Shown piece after piece: positions 53,304 through 62,475 of a stretch of 64,000 nt of DNA (the stretch's first letter is position 1; each line of letters starts with the position of its first letter). The position numbers and the translations under genes are program-made. The notes beneath the pieces are model-generated. The model did no database searches and was not told the DNA's origin. It worked only from the letters and a program-made list of their open reading frames with translations. The stretch comes from SKZT01 sp964478625 (GTDB taxonomy: Bacteria; Desulfobacterota; Desulfobacteria; Desulfobacterales; SKZT01): contig CAYZJH010000011.1 in NCBI GenBank assembly GCA_964478625.1, positions 1 through 64,000 of the forward strand, written 5' to 3'.

Positions 53304-54227
53304 ATGGGTCCATCAAGTGAACCAGCTGATATTTTAAAAGATCATGACGAAGAAACACCGGAGTGGATCGCCGATGATCCGGAGTATATCACATCGAATA
53401 GACGACAAAAGAAAGCTTTTGATCAACAACGCATTGAAGCGTTGGAACAAGAGAATGCCGAACTAAAATTTAAGATTTCACAATTGTCTTTACAAATCGA
53501 GAATGACTCCAAAAGGCAAAACCTGGAATCCTTGGCCACATTTACCGGTGGAATTGCCCATCATTTCAACAACATTATATTCGGAATCACCGGAAACATC
53601 GAATTGATAAAGATGAATTGGGATGACCCGCGTATGTCCAAATATCTGGCACGAATTTCAGAAGCTGCAGCAAGAATGGCCGATTTAAATGCCCGCCTGA
53701 CGGCATACGCTCGCTGTGGAAAATATCGGCCGAAGATGCTCGTTCTGAGTAAATTTATCAAGACTTCTTTGGATCAGATGCCCCATAATTTTGGTCCGGA
53801 CATCATGATCAAAACAATGCTTCATAATGATGTCGGCATCATTGCCGATATATTTCAAATGAATCTCGTTTTTTCAGCCCTTCTCAGCAATGCTGCCGAA
53901 GCCATTGAAAAGACCGGGGAAATTTTCATTGAAACCGGAAAAATACCGCCGGATTCTGAAAACCAATATTGGCCGCATTTAAAATTCCCAGGCACTTATG
54001 CATATTATTCGGTCAGAGATACCGGTGTTGGGATGGATAAATCAACCCTGGAACATATTTTTGAACCTTTTTTCAGCACCAAAATGCATGGAAGAGGACT
54101 TGACATGGCGGCTGTTTACGGCATAGTCAGAAACCATGATGGCTGGATTCATGTGGAGTCTGAAAAGGGAAAAGGAACCACCGTCAAGGTCATTCTTCCG
54201 GCCGCAAGCATTGAGCATGAACATTGA
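53304..54227 (+). CDS. Sensor histidine kinase, soluble
   Basis: A 307-residue kinase with no membrane segment and no recognisable sensory domain. A coiled coil (about 40-75, QQRIEALEQENAELKFKISQ) precedes the phospho-acceptor box TFTGGIAHHFNNIIFGITGN. The ATPase part has the N-box NAAEAIEKTG, G1 DTGVGMD, the FEPFFSTK F-box and GRGLDMAAVYGIVRNHDGWI. No response regulator is adjacent, so it is an orphan whose input is probably cytoplasmic. The ATG at 53304 has GGAG upstream and is preferred over 53244. Confidence 0.9.
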   Translation: MGPSSEPADILKDHDEETPEWIADDPEYITSNRRQKKAFDQQRIEALEQENAELKFKISQLSLQIENDSKRQNLESLATFTGGIAHHFNNIIFGITGNIELIKMNWDDPRMSKYLARISEAAARMADLNARLTAYARCGKYRPKMLVLSKFIKTSLDQMPHNFGPDIMIKTMLHNDVGIIADIFQMNLVFSALLSNAAEAIEKTGEIFIETGKIPPDSENQYWPHLKFPGTYAYYSVRDTGVGMDKSTLEHIFEPFFSTKMHGRGLDMAAVYGIVRNHDGWIHVESEKGKGTTVKVILPAASIEHEH

Positions 54228-54336
54228 TCCAACAAAAAAAAGCCCTTTTCAAAAATCCTCGCAAGCTATTGCTTTTGACCGGTCACTGACTGTAAAATAG
54301 TGATACAATCATTTTAAAAAGAGGTTCTTCTGAAAT

Positions 54337-54618
54337 ATGGGCACGACTCGAATGCAGATTTTATCAATCCTTGAAAAAAATCAGCATACCGCACTGGAAA
54401 TTTCCCGACTGGTGGGAATCAAGGAAAAAGAAGTATACCAACACCTTGCACATATCGAAAAAACCGTAAAAGGTAGAGGTAGACGATTAACTATGACACC
54501 TTATTATTGTATTTCATGCGGATTTAAATTCAAAGACCGAAAACGTTTTCATCCACCCGGAAAATGCCCTCTATGCAGAGAAGAACGCATTTCAGAGGCG
54601 ACTTTCGAAATTTTGTAA
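54337..54618 (+). CDS. HTH/zinc-ribbon transcriptional regulator
   Basis: A 93-residue protein with an N-terminal winged HTH (ILSILEKNQHTALEISRLVG then IKEKEVYQHLAHIEKTVKGR) and a C-terminal zinc ribbon (Cys58, Cys61, Cys77, Cys80 in CISCGFKFKDRKRF and CPLC). The layout matches the COG3357-type predicted regulators. The target is unknown. It lies just upstream of recD in the same direction, 53 bases apart. Confidence 0.82.
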   Translation: MGTTRMQILSILEKNQHTALEISRLVGIKEKEVYQHLAHIEKTVKGRGRRLTMTPYYCISCGFKFKDRKRFHPPGKCPLCREERISEATFEIL

Positions 54619-54671
54619 CCAAGCAGGTTTAAAAATATACAGAGGCAAAGCAAAACCTTTCTGATATCATC

Positions 54672-56636
54672 ATGGATTATTCTGAAAAAGAACATCTATT
54701 AAAAACCTTTATAAACTTGAACGTTTTTTCTCCCCTTAAACGAAATAATCTTGAAATTCATTTGCCCTTTTTTGACAAATTCCTCTTACCCCTGATCGAT
54801 TACCTGACCATTTGGGATCTGACTCAGTTGTCGGGTCATTCGGATGACCCCACTCTGTTCGCTATTTTGCTTTGCATGTTTGATGCACTTCAGGAAGGCA
54901 GCCTTTGCCTGGATCTGGAAAAGAATAATCTTGAACGTCGCCTCCAGGTCTTTACTCATAAACAGGTCGCATCAGATACTGCAGAACAGTTTTTGTCCAG
55001 GTTGAGCCAAGATCAATACGATGGTTTTATTTCACGAAACAAAGACCTGTTCATGCCCTTGGTATTGAGTGAGACTAAGCATAGAAGGCTTTTGTATTTT
55101 CAAAAATATTTTGTTTTCGAAAAACAGCTTAAAAACCGTATCGACAGGTTTCTGTCAGTATCCGAAGTCCATGCGGAAAACCTTTTGAAAAAAACAGAAT
55201 TGAATGATCTTGTTAAAACGATTTTTTCCCCCGAACTGGTTCTCAGGGGATCAAAAGGCGGCAAGCCTATCGTCATGGATCCATTTCAGGTAAAAGCCAT
55301 CAAACTCGCTCTTTCCTCAGGATTTTGCATAATTTCAGGAGGTCCCGGTACAGGCAAAACCTCATTGATGGTAAACATGCTTCGGTGTTTTGCACGAACC
55401 GGATATGAACCATCCACTATTGTTTTGTGCGCCCCTACCGGGAGGGCTGCACAGCGGATGACAGAAGCAATTCACAAAAATATCCAGACAATTCAATCTC
55501 CTGGGCACGACGATCTTAACCTTTTGAATTTAAAAGCATCTACGCTTCATAAAATACTTGAATACAGGCCTTATATCCATGATTTTCACTTTAATGAACA
55601 AAATCCTCTTCCGGCATCAGTGATTCTAGTAGATGAAGTATCTATGGTAGATGTTGCCATGATGGAAAAGTTTATGAGGGCCGTTAATCCGCATAAAACC
55701 AGGTTAATTCTCATGGGAGATAAAGATCAGCTTCCATCTGTTGAAGCAGGGGCTGTTTTTGGTGCAATGATTCCACACAGCCGAGGAACCAAAATATTTC
55801 AAAAATATCTGGTTGTCTTGAAAAACAACTATCGTTCCGGCCGAAACCTTCAAGATCTGGCCAAACAAATCAATTCAGGAAAGATTTCATCAATTGAACC
55901 GCTCCCCTTTAACGACGCTTTAACAACCGAACCGGATCACTGGGCGATAGTCAATCCCACAACCCCTGAACAATGGCAATACGATCTGACCACATGGGCA
56001 AATGATCATTTTATAAAGGAAGGAGAATACCGTTCCCTGATTTTTTCAGCAGAATCCATGAATTCTGATTTGCTTCAGGGTTCATCCGAAGGCCAGGGTT
56101 TATTGGAAAAGATATTTCAGAAAGTTGAGTCTTTTAAGATATTGACTTTGATCAAAGAGGGCATTTGGGGCAGCATCGGCATTAATCGGTTCCTGTCCGG
56201 ATATTTGAGCGATCGATTTAATTCTTCATTGGATTGGCTCAAAACAGGAGTTTTCTCAGGTGCATTGATGATTATTACCAAAAACGACTATTCAAGAACA
56301 CTTTTTAACGGAGATACTGCCGTAGTCATTAAAGACCCCCAAGGGATTTTTCGAGCCTATTTTAAGCGCCTGGACTCTTATGTCGGTTTTCCCGTAAATC
56401 TTCTTCCGCCTTGGGAACCGGCATATGCGTTAACCGTACACAAATGTCAGGGTTCCGAATTTGATGACATCCTGGTGGTATTGCCCTCTGATGAAGAACA
56501 TCGGTTGCTGACCCGGCAGATTTTATATACTGCAGTCACCCGCGCCAAAAAAAAGGTCGTTATCTATGGAAAAAGATCAGCTTTCCAAAATGCGCTGAAA
56601 CAAAAAATTCAGAGAGAGTCCGGCCTGTTATGGTAG
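54672..56636 (+). CDS. recD: RecD-like helicase (exodeoxyribonuclease V alpha)
   Basis: A 654-residue superfamily 1 helicase. Motif I is ISGGPGTGKTS, Ia CAPTGRAAQRM, II ILVDEVSMVD, III MGDKDQLPSVEAGAVF, IV-like NNYRSGRNLQDLAKQI, V TVHKCQGSEFDDILVVLP and VI LYTAVTRAKKKVVIYG. RecD is the fast 5'-3' motor of RecBCD. RecB and RecC are not next to it here; they may lie elsewhere. The final bases overlap the convergent epimerase gene by 9. Confidence 0.93.
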   Translation: MDYSEKEHLLKTFINLNVFSPLKRNNLEIHLPFFDKFLLPLIDYLTIWDLTQLSGHSDDPTLFAILLCMFDALQEGSLCLDLEKNNLERRLQVFTHKQVASDTAEQFLSRLSQDQYDGFISRNKDLFMPLVLSETKHRRLLYFQKYFVFEKQLKNRIDRFLSVSEVHAENLLKKTELNDLVKTIFSPELVLRGSKGGKPIVMDPFQVKAIKLALSSGFCIISGGPGTGKTSLMVNMLRCFARTGYEPSTIVLCAPTGRAAQRMTEAIHKNIQTIQSPGHDDLNLLNLKASTLHKILEYRPYIHDFHFNEQNPLPASVILVDEVSMVDVAMMEKFMRAVNPHKTRLILMGDKDQLPSVEAGAVFGAMIPHSRGTKIFQKYLVVLKNNYRSGRNLQDLAKQINSGKISSIEPLPFNDALTTEPDHWAIVNPTTPEQWQYDLTTWANDHFIKEGEYRSLIFSAESMNSDLLQGSSEGQGLLEKIFQKVESFKILTLIKEGIWGSIGINRFLSGYLSDRFNSSLDWLKTGVFSGALMIITKNDYSRTLFNGDTAVVIKDPQGIFRAYFKRLDSYVGFPVNLLPPWEPAYALTVHKCQGSEFDDILVVLPSDEEHRLLTRQILYTAVTRAKKKVVIYGKRSAFQNALKQKIQRESGLLW

Positions 56637-57647
56637 TATTTTGTAATAATTCAGGTACCATTCCATGAATTTTTGAATCCCTTCTCTAATCGATGTGCTT
56701 GGCTTAAATCCGATATCCGATTCCAAATCCTGCACATCAGCGAAGGTTGCCGGTACATCTCCGGGTTGCATTGGCAAAAATTCTTTTTTCGCCTTTTTCC
56801 CCAGCACATCCTCAATAGTTTCGATAAATTCCATTAACGGGACAGGTTGATTATTTCCAATATTGTACAAACGATAGGCAACCTTGCTGGTCCCGGGATC
56901 CGGCGTGTTTGAGTCCCATTGTGAATTTCCGGATGGAATATGATCCATGACATTCACCACACCTTCAATGATATCATCGATATAAGTAAAATCCCTTTCC
57001 AGGTTTCCGTAGTTAAAGACTTTAATGGGTTCATCAGCTAAAATGGCACGTGTGAACAGAAACAGGGCCATATCCGGTCTTCCCCATGGACCATAAACTG
57101 TAAAAAATCTCAGGCCCGTCACAGGTAAGCCATAAAGATAACTATAGGTATGAGCCATGAGTTCATTGGACTTTTTGGTAGCAGCATATAAACTGACGGG
57201 ATGGTCCACGTTGTGGTGTACCGAAAAAGGCATCAGGGTATTCAAGCCATACACGGAGCTGCTGGAGGCATAAATAAGATGGGCAACATTAGAATGGCGA
57301 CAGCCTTCGAGAATATTCATAAATCCGGACACATTGGCATCAATATAGGCATACGGGTTTTCCAAACTATACCGAACCCCTGCCTGAGCTGCCAAATTCA
57401 CCACCCGATCAAAATGATTCTCGGCAAAAATAGTTGCCATTGATCCGCGATCTGCAATATTTAACCGTTTGAAATTAAAGTTGTTATAAGAAGACAGTAT
57501 GGACAGACGAGCTTTTTTTAAGTTGACATCATAATAGGCATTTAAATCATCAACACCCAACACATCATGCCCTTCGTCAAGAAGTCTCTTGCACAAATGA
57601 AACCCTATAAAACCTGCTGAACCCGTAACAAAAATTTCCATTGGCAA
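56628..57647 (-). CDS. NAD-dependent nucleotide-sugar epimerase (UDP-glucuronate 4-epimerase-like)
   Basis: A 339-residue extended SDR enzyme. The NAD motif is TGSAGFIGFHLCKRL and the catalytic YxxxK lies in SLYAATKKSNELMAHTYSYL. The sequence opening VDDLNAYYDVNLKKARL and the segment RFFTVYGPWGRPDMALFLFT are typical of UDP-glucuronate 4-epimerases (CapI/LspL). It converts UDP-GlcA to UDP-GalA for capsule or LPS. The upstream dehydrogenase gene (35 bases) may supply its substrate, forming a two-gene operon. Confidence 0.9.
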   Translation of the reverse strand: MPMEIFVTGSAGFIGFHLCKRLLDEGHDVLGVDDLNAYYDVNLKKARLSILSSYNNFNFKRLNIADRGSMATIFAENHFDRVVNLAAQAGVRYSLENPYAYIDANVSGFMNILEGCRHSNVAHLIYASSSSVYGLNTLMPFSVHHNVDHPVSLYAATKKSNELMAHTYSYLYGLPVTGLRFFTVYGPWGRPDMALFLFTRAILADEPIKVFNYGNLERDFTYIDDIIEGVVNVMDHIPSGNSQWDSNTPDPGTSKVAYRLYNIGNNQPVPLMEFIETIEDVLGKKAKKEFLPMQPGDVPATFADVQDLESDIGFKPSTSIREGIQKFMEWYLNYYKILP

Positions 57648-57681
57648 CCTATGGTGATCAAAATTTTAAATATGAACCATC

Positions 57682-59379
57682 TCATCCCTGAGTTATTCTA
57701 TCCTGAAGAACCTGGCTTTTAATTCGCTTAACATGACCCCGTCCAAGTCCCTGTACCTCACAACCCAATTGAAAGTAACGTCTGATTTGATTGTCATCTA
57801 GAATTCCAAAACAGTCGATTATTGCGCAAGGCTTTCCGACCATGGATACAACATGGTCGGGTGAAAGATTTCGATAGGCTTCATGTCTAACGGCAAAGAT
57901 GACCGCATCAGAATCCCTGATGGTAGCTTCCAAATCTTTTTGAACACGCACCTCGGTCAGTTTTTCCTGATTTCTGAAAAATCTGGCAAGGGAATGACCC
58001 GGGGCCGGATAGGAATCCTGCTTCTCCAATTCCCACCAATGCTTTACATATGGATCATGCACAACCACATCCCCACCCATTTCCGTTAACTTGCGAACCA
58101 CGATCTCCGACCCGGAATAACGGGTATCTCCGACATCTTCCCGATAGGATACGCCTAATAACGCAATTTTAGAAGCTGCGACAATTTTGTCCATATCCCG
58201 AAGAGCATCCCGCACCAATTGCGCCGCCCGCAGTCCTCGCGTATCATTGATGTCAATGGCCGAAGGGGTAAATTTGAAAATATCATCTTCAAATCCCAAC
58301 AGTTTATGATAGGCCCAGAATCCAAGCCCTCCGTCTTTGGGAAGGCAATATCCTCCGATACCGGGACCGGGAAATATCAAATTCGAATGTGTTGGTCGAA
58401 CTTTGATTGCATCGATAACTTTGATCAGATCCACGCCATTTCGTTCAGAAAAGAGGCTCCACTCATTCAAAAATGCCAGAATCGTTGCCCGGAATGAATT
58501 TTCGACAATTTTGCATGTTTCACTTTCGATAGGTCTGTCCAGGACGGTCAGGGGAAAATCTTTGACATTTAAAATCTGGGAAAGAAAAACTTTGACCCGC
58601 TCTCGGGATTTTTCATTCACACCACTGCATACCCGCCAGAAATCCCGAATGGAAGCCACATAATTTTTGCCGGGCATCACTCTTTCAAATGAATGGGCCA
58701 GGATCGGTTCAGTATCATGGAATCCCCGCTTTTCAAATGCTTTCTTCAGCACCGGATAGGCCACATACTCCGTAGCACCCGGAGGGACCGTGGTTTCAAT
58801 CAGGACCATACAGTCCGGATTGATCTTTTCGGCAATGATTTTCAGGCTCTGTTCAAGCGCGGCAATGTCGGCATACCCCTGGCGAACATCTCCCAATTCT
58901 TCTTTATGATAATCACACTGTACATCCACAACCACAACATCAGCCAGAGACAAAGCATCATAGGTATATGTCGCAATAAGGGTCTCTTTATCCTTTACAC
59001 AACGATGAATCAGAGGGGCTACCTCAGGATCTTCAGCTTCGACAGGAGCGTGTCCCCGGTTCAGGTAATGAATTTTCCAAAATGATCGGGTCGATGGTCG
59101 CTGCATTCCAATAACAAACTTTGTCGGAATAGCCGTTTCCGGATCCACTGAATCCGCAATAACACCCGCCATCACCGATCCGACAAACCCAACCCCCATC
59201 ACCACAACAATTTCTCGCCCCATCAAACGCTGTTTTTTAACAATCTGTTTCAACCGGACAAATTCTTCTTCAAAATCCTGCGGAGACGGAAGCCTAAAAG
59301 TCTCTCCATTCGGGCAGACAGACTCCTCTTCCCTGCTTTGATAATCGGCATTACACATACATTTTGGGTCTTTTTCCAT
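57682..59379 (-). CDS. UDP-sugar 6-dehydrogenase-family protein, long form
   Basis: A 565-residue nucleotide-sugar dehydrogenase. The Rossmann motif VVMGVGFVGSVMAGVIAD starts near residue 57. The catalytic Cys lies in FPGPGIGGYCLPKDGGLGFW. The C-terminal domain has VALLGVSYREDVGDTRYSGS-like sequence (here IALLGVSYREDVGDTR) and closes with GRGHVKRI. It is more than 100 residues longer than common Ugd/WbpA, with an N-terminal extension holding CMCNADYQ and CPNGE. It oxidises UDP-glucose or UDP-HexNAc to the uronic acid. Confidence 0.87.
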   Translation of the reverse strand: MEKDPKCMCNADYQSREEESVCPNGETFRLPSPQDFEEEFVRLKQIVKKQRLMGREIVVVMGVGFVGSVMAGVIADSVDPETAIPTKFVIGMQRPSTRSFWKIHYLNRGHAPVEAEDPEVAPLIHRCVKDKETLIATYTYDALSLADVVVVDVQCDYHKEELGDVRQGYADIAALEQSLKIIAEKINPDCMVLIETTVPPGATEYVAYPVLKKAFEKRGFHDTEPILAHSFERVMPGKNYVASIRDFWRVCSGVNEKSRERVKVFLSQILNVKDFPLTVLDRPIESETCKIVENSFRATILAFLNEWSLFSERNGVDLIKVIDAIKVRPTHSNLIFPGPGIGGYCLPKDGGLGFWAYHKLLGFEDDIFKFTPSAIDINDTRGLRAAQLVRDALRDMDKIVAASKIALLGVSYREDVGDTRYSGSEIVVRKLTEMGGDVVVHDPYVKHWWELEKQDSYPAPGHSLARFFRNQEKLTEVRVQKDLEATIRDSDAVIFAVRHEAYRNLSPDHVVSMVGKPCAIIDCFGILDDNQIRRYFQLGCEVQGLGRGHVKRIKSQVLQDRITQG

Positions 59380-59553
59380 GTCCTTCCAATCCTGATTGTT
59401 TAGTGTCTGAACAAAACAATTCCCTTATTTTTTTCAGGTCTTTTCCCTGAATTGCCTGCAAGAATAATTTGATGAATCACCCGCAGTCAATACGCCAAAA
59501 GGTTATATTTAGTCAAATAGAAACTTATCACTTTTGAAAATGAGTAAATCTTT

Positions 59554-59847
59554 TCATTTCACATGAGCTGTTCTTGATTGAAAGATAATCTCTTCTTTTG
59601 ATACAAACCCAAGGTCTTTGCGCGCCACACTTTCCACATAAGTCAAATCATTTTTCAACCGATTGATTTCATTTAAAATAGATTTATTTTCACGTGCGAT
59701 AGCCTTGTTCTCTTCAATTAATTCCGCAAGCTCCTTTTTGAGTCTAAAATGATCGACCAACCCTTTTTCGCCAAAAATTGCCATCACAAGTATGGATGAA
59801 AGCACAAAAAAGATTACTGAAAAGAATATTTTTTCTCTGATACTCAT
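59554..59847 (-). CDS. ftsB: FtsB/DivIC-type cell division protein
   Basis: A 97-residue septum-formation initiator. There is one N-terminal membrane segment (IFFSVIFFVLSSILVMAIFG) and a leucine-rich coiled coil (ELIEENKAIARENKSILNEI). The characteristic VESVARKDLGFVSKEEIIFQ follows. FtsB works with FtsL and FtsQ at the divisome. It overlaps murJ by 4 bases, so the two are co-translated. Confidence 0.88.
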   Translation of the reverse strand: MSIREKIFFSVIFFVLSSILVMAIFGEKGLVDHFRLKKELAELIEENKAIARENKSILNEINRLKNDLTYVESVARKDLGFVSKEEIIFQSRTAHVK

Positions 59848-61421
59848 GGTGTTGTCCTCCGAACCTGTTTAATAGCGTTCAATAAAATTTGTATCTCTCT
59901 GCACTTAAACCATATTGAAAAAATTGAATATATAACCATTCCGGAAACTATGGATCCAAACAATCCCAACAGTCTCCATATCAGGGAAGCATCAGAAACC
60001 GGAAAAATCAACCAACTGATTACCGCAACGCCAAAACTCATCACAATGGTTCCCATAACAGCTTGTGATAGCGATAACAACGTATCTCTCCAGTCGATTT
60101 CACCCAATTTCATCTGAAGTGCCCGAATTAGAAAAATCAGGTTGAACACGGAGGCCAGCGAGGTCCCCAAGGCCAAACCCTTATAATCCATAACCTGCAT
60201 AAAAACAACCGACATGATCATTTTCAGCAGGATACAAAACAAGCCGATGCGAACCGGGGTTCGGGCATCCTGGAGAGCATAAAATGTTGAAACGACAATT
60301 CTTACCGATGTAAATGCCCATAAACCCAAGCCGTAATACAAAAGCGCTCCTGCGGTCAATTGAACGCTTTGAGCATCAAAGGCCCCCCTTCCAAACAGCA
60401 CGGAGATTATCGGCTCTCTTAAAATCACCAGACCCGCCATAGCCGGCACCGTTACAAAGAGTACCATCCTTAGACTGAAACATATGGTATCGGCCAATAC
60501 CGTGTAATTTTTCAAGGAAGCATTTTTTGAAAGTTCCGGAAGTAAAGCCATTGCTGCTGCGATACCGAAAATACCAAGGGGAAACTGAACGAGCCGATCA
60601 GCATAATACAGGTAAGAAATACTTCCCTCAGTTAAAAATGATGCAATCAGTGTGTCCAACAACATGTTGATCTGAAAAACAGAGGCTCCCACGGCAGCGG
60701 GCAGGGTTAGAGCCCAAATTTTTTTCAGCCCTTGATGAAACAAAACTGTTTTTTTTCTTATAAAAACACCCGTTTTCAGCAAGAAGGGAACCTGGAACAC
60801 CAGTTGCAAAACTCCTCCGATGATCACCCCCAAAGCCAATCCATTTACCGGTTCCGTCATTGCAGGAGAAATAAAACAGATGGCACCGATCATGCTCAGA
60901 TTGATGAGCAGTGAGGATAAAGAAGGGGCAACAAAATGGCCAAAGGTGTTCAAAATCCCCATGGATATTGCCGAAAGACCGATAAAAACAGCAAACGGAA
61001 GCATCATGCGAGTCAGCGAAACTGTCAGAGCAAATTTTTCCGGAATATGAACAAAACCCGGAGCAAACATGACCACGATAATCGGAGCAAACAATACACC
61101 GACAAGGGTCATTCCTGACAAAATCAGACAAAAAGTCATGAAAGCCGACCGGGCCAGATCAAAGGCCTCTTCCTTTCCTTTCACCGACAGATATTGAATA
61201 AAAACGGGAATAAAAGCGAGACTCAGAATGCCCTCGGAAAAAAGCCGTTTTAAAAGATTGGGAATTCGAAAAGCCACAAAAAAAGCATCCGATATAAAAC
61301 CGGTTCCAAAAAACCATGCCATGACGGCATCCCGCACAAATCCAAAAATTCTTCCTAAAAATGTCACCCCTCCCACGAGACCGGCATTTTTTGTCATTTG
61401 TGCTTTTTGAGTCTTTTCCAT
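59844..61421 (-). CDS. murJ: Lipid II flippase MurJ
   Basis: A protein of about 525 residues with 14 predicted membrane helices, the MurJ/MviN family. Landmarks are GVTFLGRIFGFVRDAVMAWF, FFVAFRIPNLLKRLFSEG, IPVFIQYLSVKG, and YYADRLVQFPLGIFGIAAAM. It flips lipid II across the inner membrane for peptidoglycan synthesis. The ATG at 61421 is preferred (AGG upstream); an in-frame GTG at 61454 has no ribosome site. Confidence 0.94.
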   Translation of the reverse strand: MEKTQKAQMTKNAGLVGGVTFLGRIFGFVRDAVMAWFFGTGFISDAFFVAFRIPNLLKRLFSEGILSLAFIPVFIQYLSVKGKEEAFDLARSAFMTFCLILSGMTLVGVLFAPIIVVMFAPGFVHIPEKFALTVSLTRMMLPFAVFIGLSAISMGILNTFGHFVAPSLSSLLINLSMIGAICFISPAMTEPVNGLALGVIIGGVLQLVFQVPFLLKTGVFIRKKTVLFHQGLKKIWALTLPAAVGASVFQINMLLDTLIASFLTEGSISYLYYADRLVQFPLGIFGIAAAMALLPELSKNASLKNYTVLADTICFSLRMVLFVTVPAMAGLVILREPIISVLFGRGAFDAQSVQLTAGALLYYGLGLWAFTSVRIVVSTFYALQDARTPVRIGLFCILLKMIMSVVFMQVMDYKGLALGTSLASVFNLIFLIRALQMKLGEIDWRDTLLSLSQAVMGTIVMSFGVAVISWLIFPVSDASLIWRLLGLFGSIVSGMVIYSIFSIWFKCREIQILLNAIKQVRRTTP

Positions 61422-61542
61422 ATGCCTGGACAAATCAAGAATTTTTCTTGACACAAGTTTAAATTATTTGTTAAAAAATTCTTTTATAATTTTAAGGCAA
61501 TTTAATCTAATGAGTTCAATAGAGAAAGGAGTTTAATTAAAG

Positions 61543-61809
61543 TTGGCAAATCATAAATCAGCTTTAAAACGTGCCCGTCAAAATACGGTAAGGCGTTTGC
61601 GGAATAAATCCATCAAAACGCGAGTCAAATCCGTGGTCAAAAATATTCGGACTGCAGTTTCCAATGACCTTCAGGATAACATTGCTCAGGAATTGAATCT
61701 GGCCAAATCCGTTATCGACAAGGCTGCAAAAAAGGGAACCATCCATAAAAAAACGGCCGCCAGAAAAATCTCACGGCTCTCCAAACTGGTCAATTCCATT
61801 TCCGCCTAA
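61543..61809 (+). CDS. rpsT: 30S ribosomal protein S20
   Basis: An 88-residue basic protein of the S20 family: MANHKSALKRARQNTVRRLR, NKSIKTRVKSVVKNI, then KGTIHKKTAARKISRLSKLV. It binds 16S rRNA early in 30S assembly. The start codon is TTG, with AAAGGAG upstream at a long spacing. The E. coli gene also uses UUG, where it helps autoregulation. A strong terminator follows. Confidence 0.96.
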   Translation: MANHKSALKRARQNTVRRLRNKSIKTRVKSVVKNIRTAVSNDLQDNIAQELNLAKSVIDKAAKKGTIHKKTAARKISRLSKLVNSISA

Positions 61810-61810
61810 T

Positions 61811-61836
61811 GGTTTGCCGGTTTTAACCGGCAAACC
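61811..61836 (+). terminator. Terminator between rpsT and the LptE-like gene
   Basis: A perfect 10-bp GC-rich stem, GGTTTGCCGG (61811-61820) with CCGGCAAACC (61827-61836), loop TTTTAA. It lies directly after the rpsT stop and 11 bases from the end of the convergent gene, so it may serve both. Confidence 0.75.
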
Positions 61837-61846
61837 GATTGTACCA

Positions 61847-62356
61847 TCATTCGATATCCGTCAATTGATAATAAACCATTTCTGCCATTCTTTTGGACAG
61901 AACCTTGATCGCATTCTGTTTTCGGTTTTCTGTCGCAAATTTGTCACTTGAGACTTCATAGCTTTCATCATCGGAAAACCCTCGGGTTGCCCATAACACA
62001 TTGCCCTGCTTATCGGTCAATTTCAGATCCAAATAGATCCTGACCGTTCGTTCCAAAGGCGTCTGTATCCCGCTTCTGGCTACGGTTTGGGTTCTCAATG
62101 AAGTGATAATCCCCCAAAGCACGGCATCCGCAATTTCTTTTTCAACAACATCTACGGTGGTGCTGCGAGTCAATTCATAAATAAAATCATTGGTTATTAT
62201 GGTTTCGATCCCGGTCTCCGCAGTCTTGTTTTCAAAAACAGGAACGAATATGCTTCTGACCTTGAATGGAAAATCTCCACCCCCAGAGAAACGATAACCG
62301 CACCCCAGGATCGTCATTAAAAGGATACCAGTTAAAACCAGAATCTTATATTTCAT
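61847..62356 (-). CDS. lptE: LptE-like LPS-assembly lipoprotein
   Basis: A 169-residue lipoprotein. A signal peptide (KYKILVLTGILLMTI) leads to the lipobox LGC, followed by GYRFSGG, the usual start of LptE. The body has IFVPVFENKTAETGIETIIT, FIYELTRSTTVDVVEKEIAD and GVITSL-like strands. LptE plugs the LptD barrel that inserts LPS in the outer membrane. Its place just after leuS is common in proteobacteria. The ATG at 62356 has GAGGTG upstream; the next upstream ATG (62359) is an alternative, and longer starts are rejected because the signal peptide begins here. Confidence 0.88.
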   Translation of the reverse strand: MKYKILVLTGILLMTILGCGYRFSGGGDFPFKVRSIFVPVFENKTAETGIETIITNDFIYELTRSTTVDVVEKEIADAVLWGIITSLRTQTVARSGIQTPLERTVRIYLDLKLTDKQGNVLWATRGFSDDESYEVSSDKFATENRKQNAIKVLSKRMAEMVYYQLTDIE

Positions 62357-62475
62357 CATCACCTCATTGTATATCGTATCCGTGAGCGCTCCAACCGGTT
62401 TGGCCAAGATTGATCCGCCAAAACCAAAGCCCAATCTTCAGGAGCCCGGGTTTCAATCCGACGGATCACCAAAAT

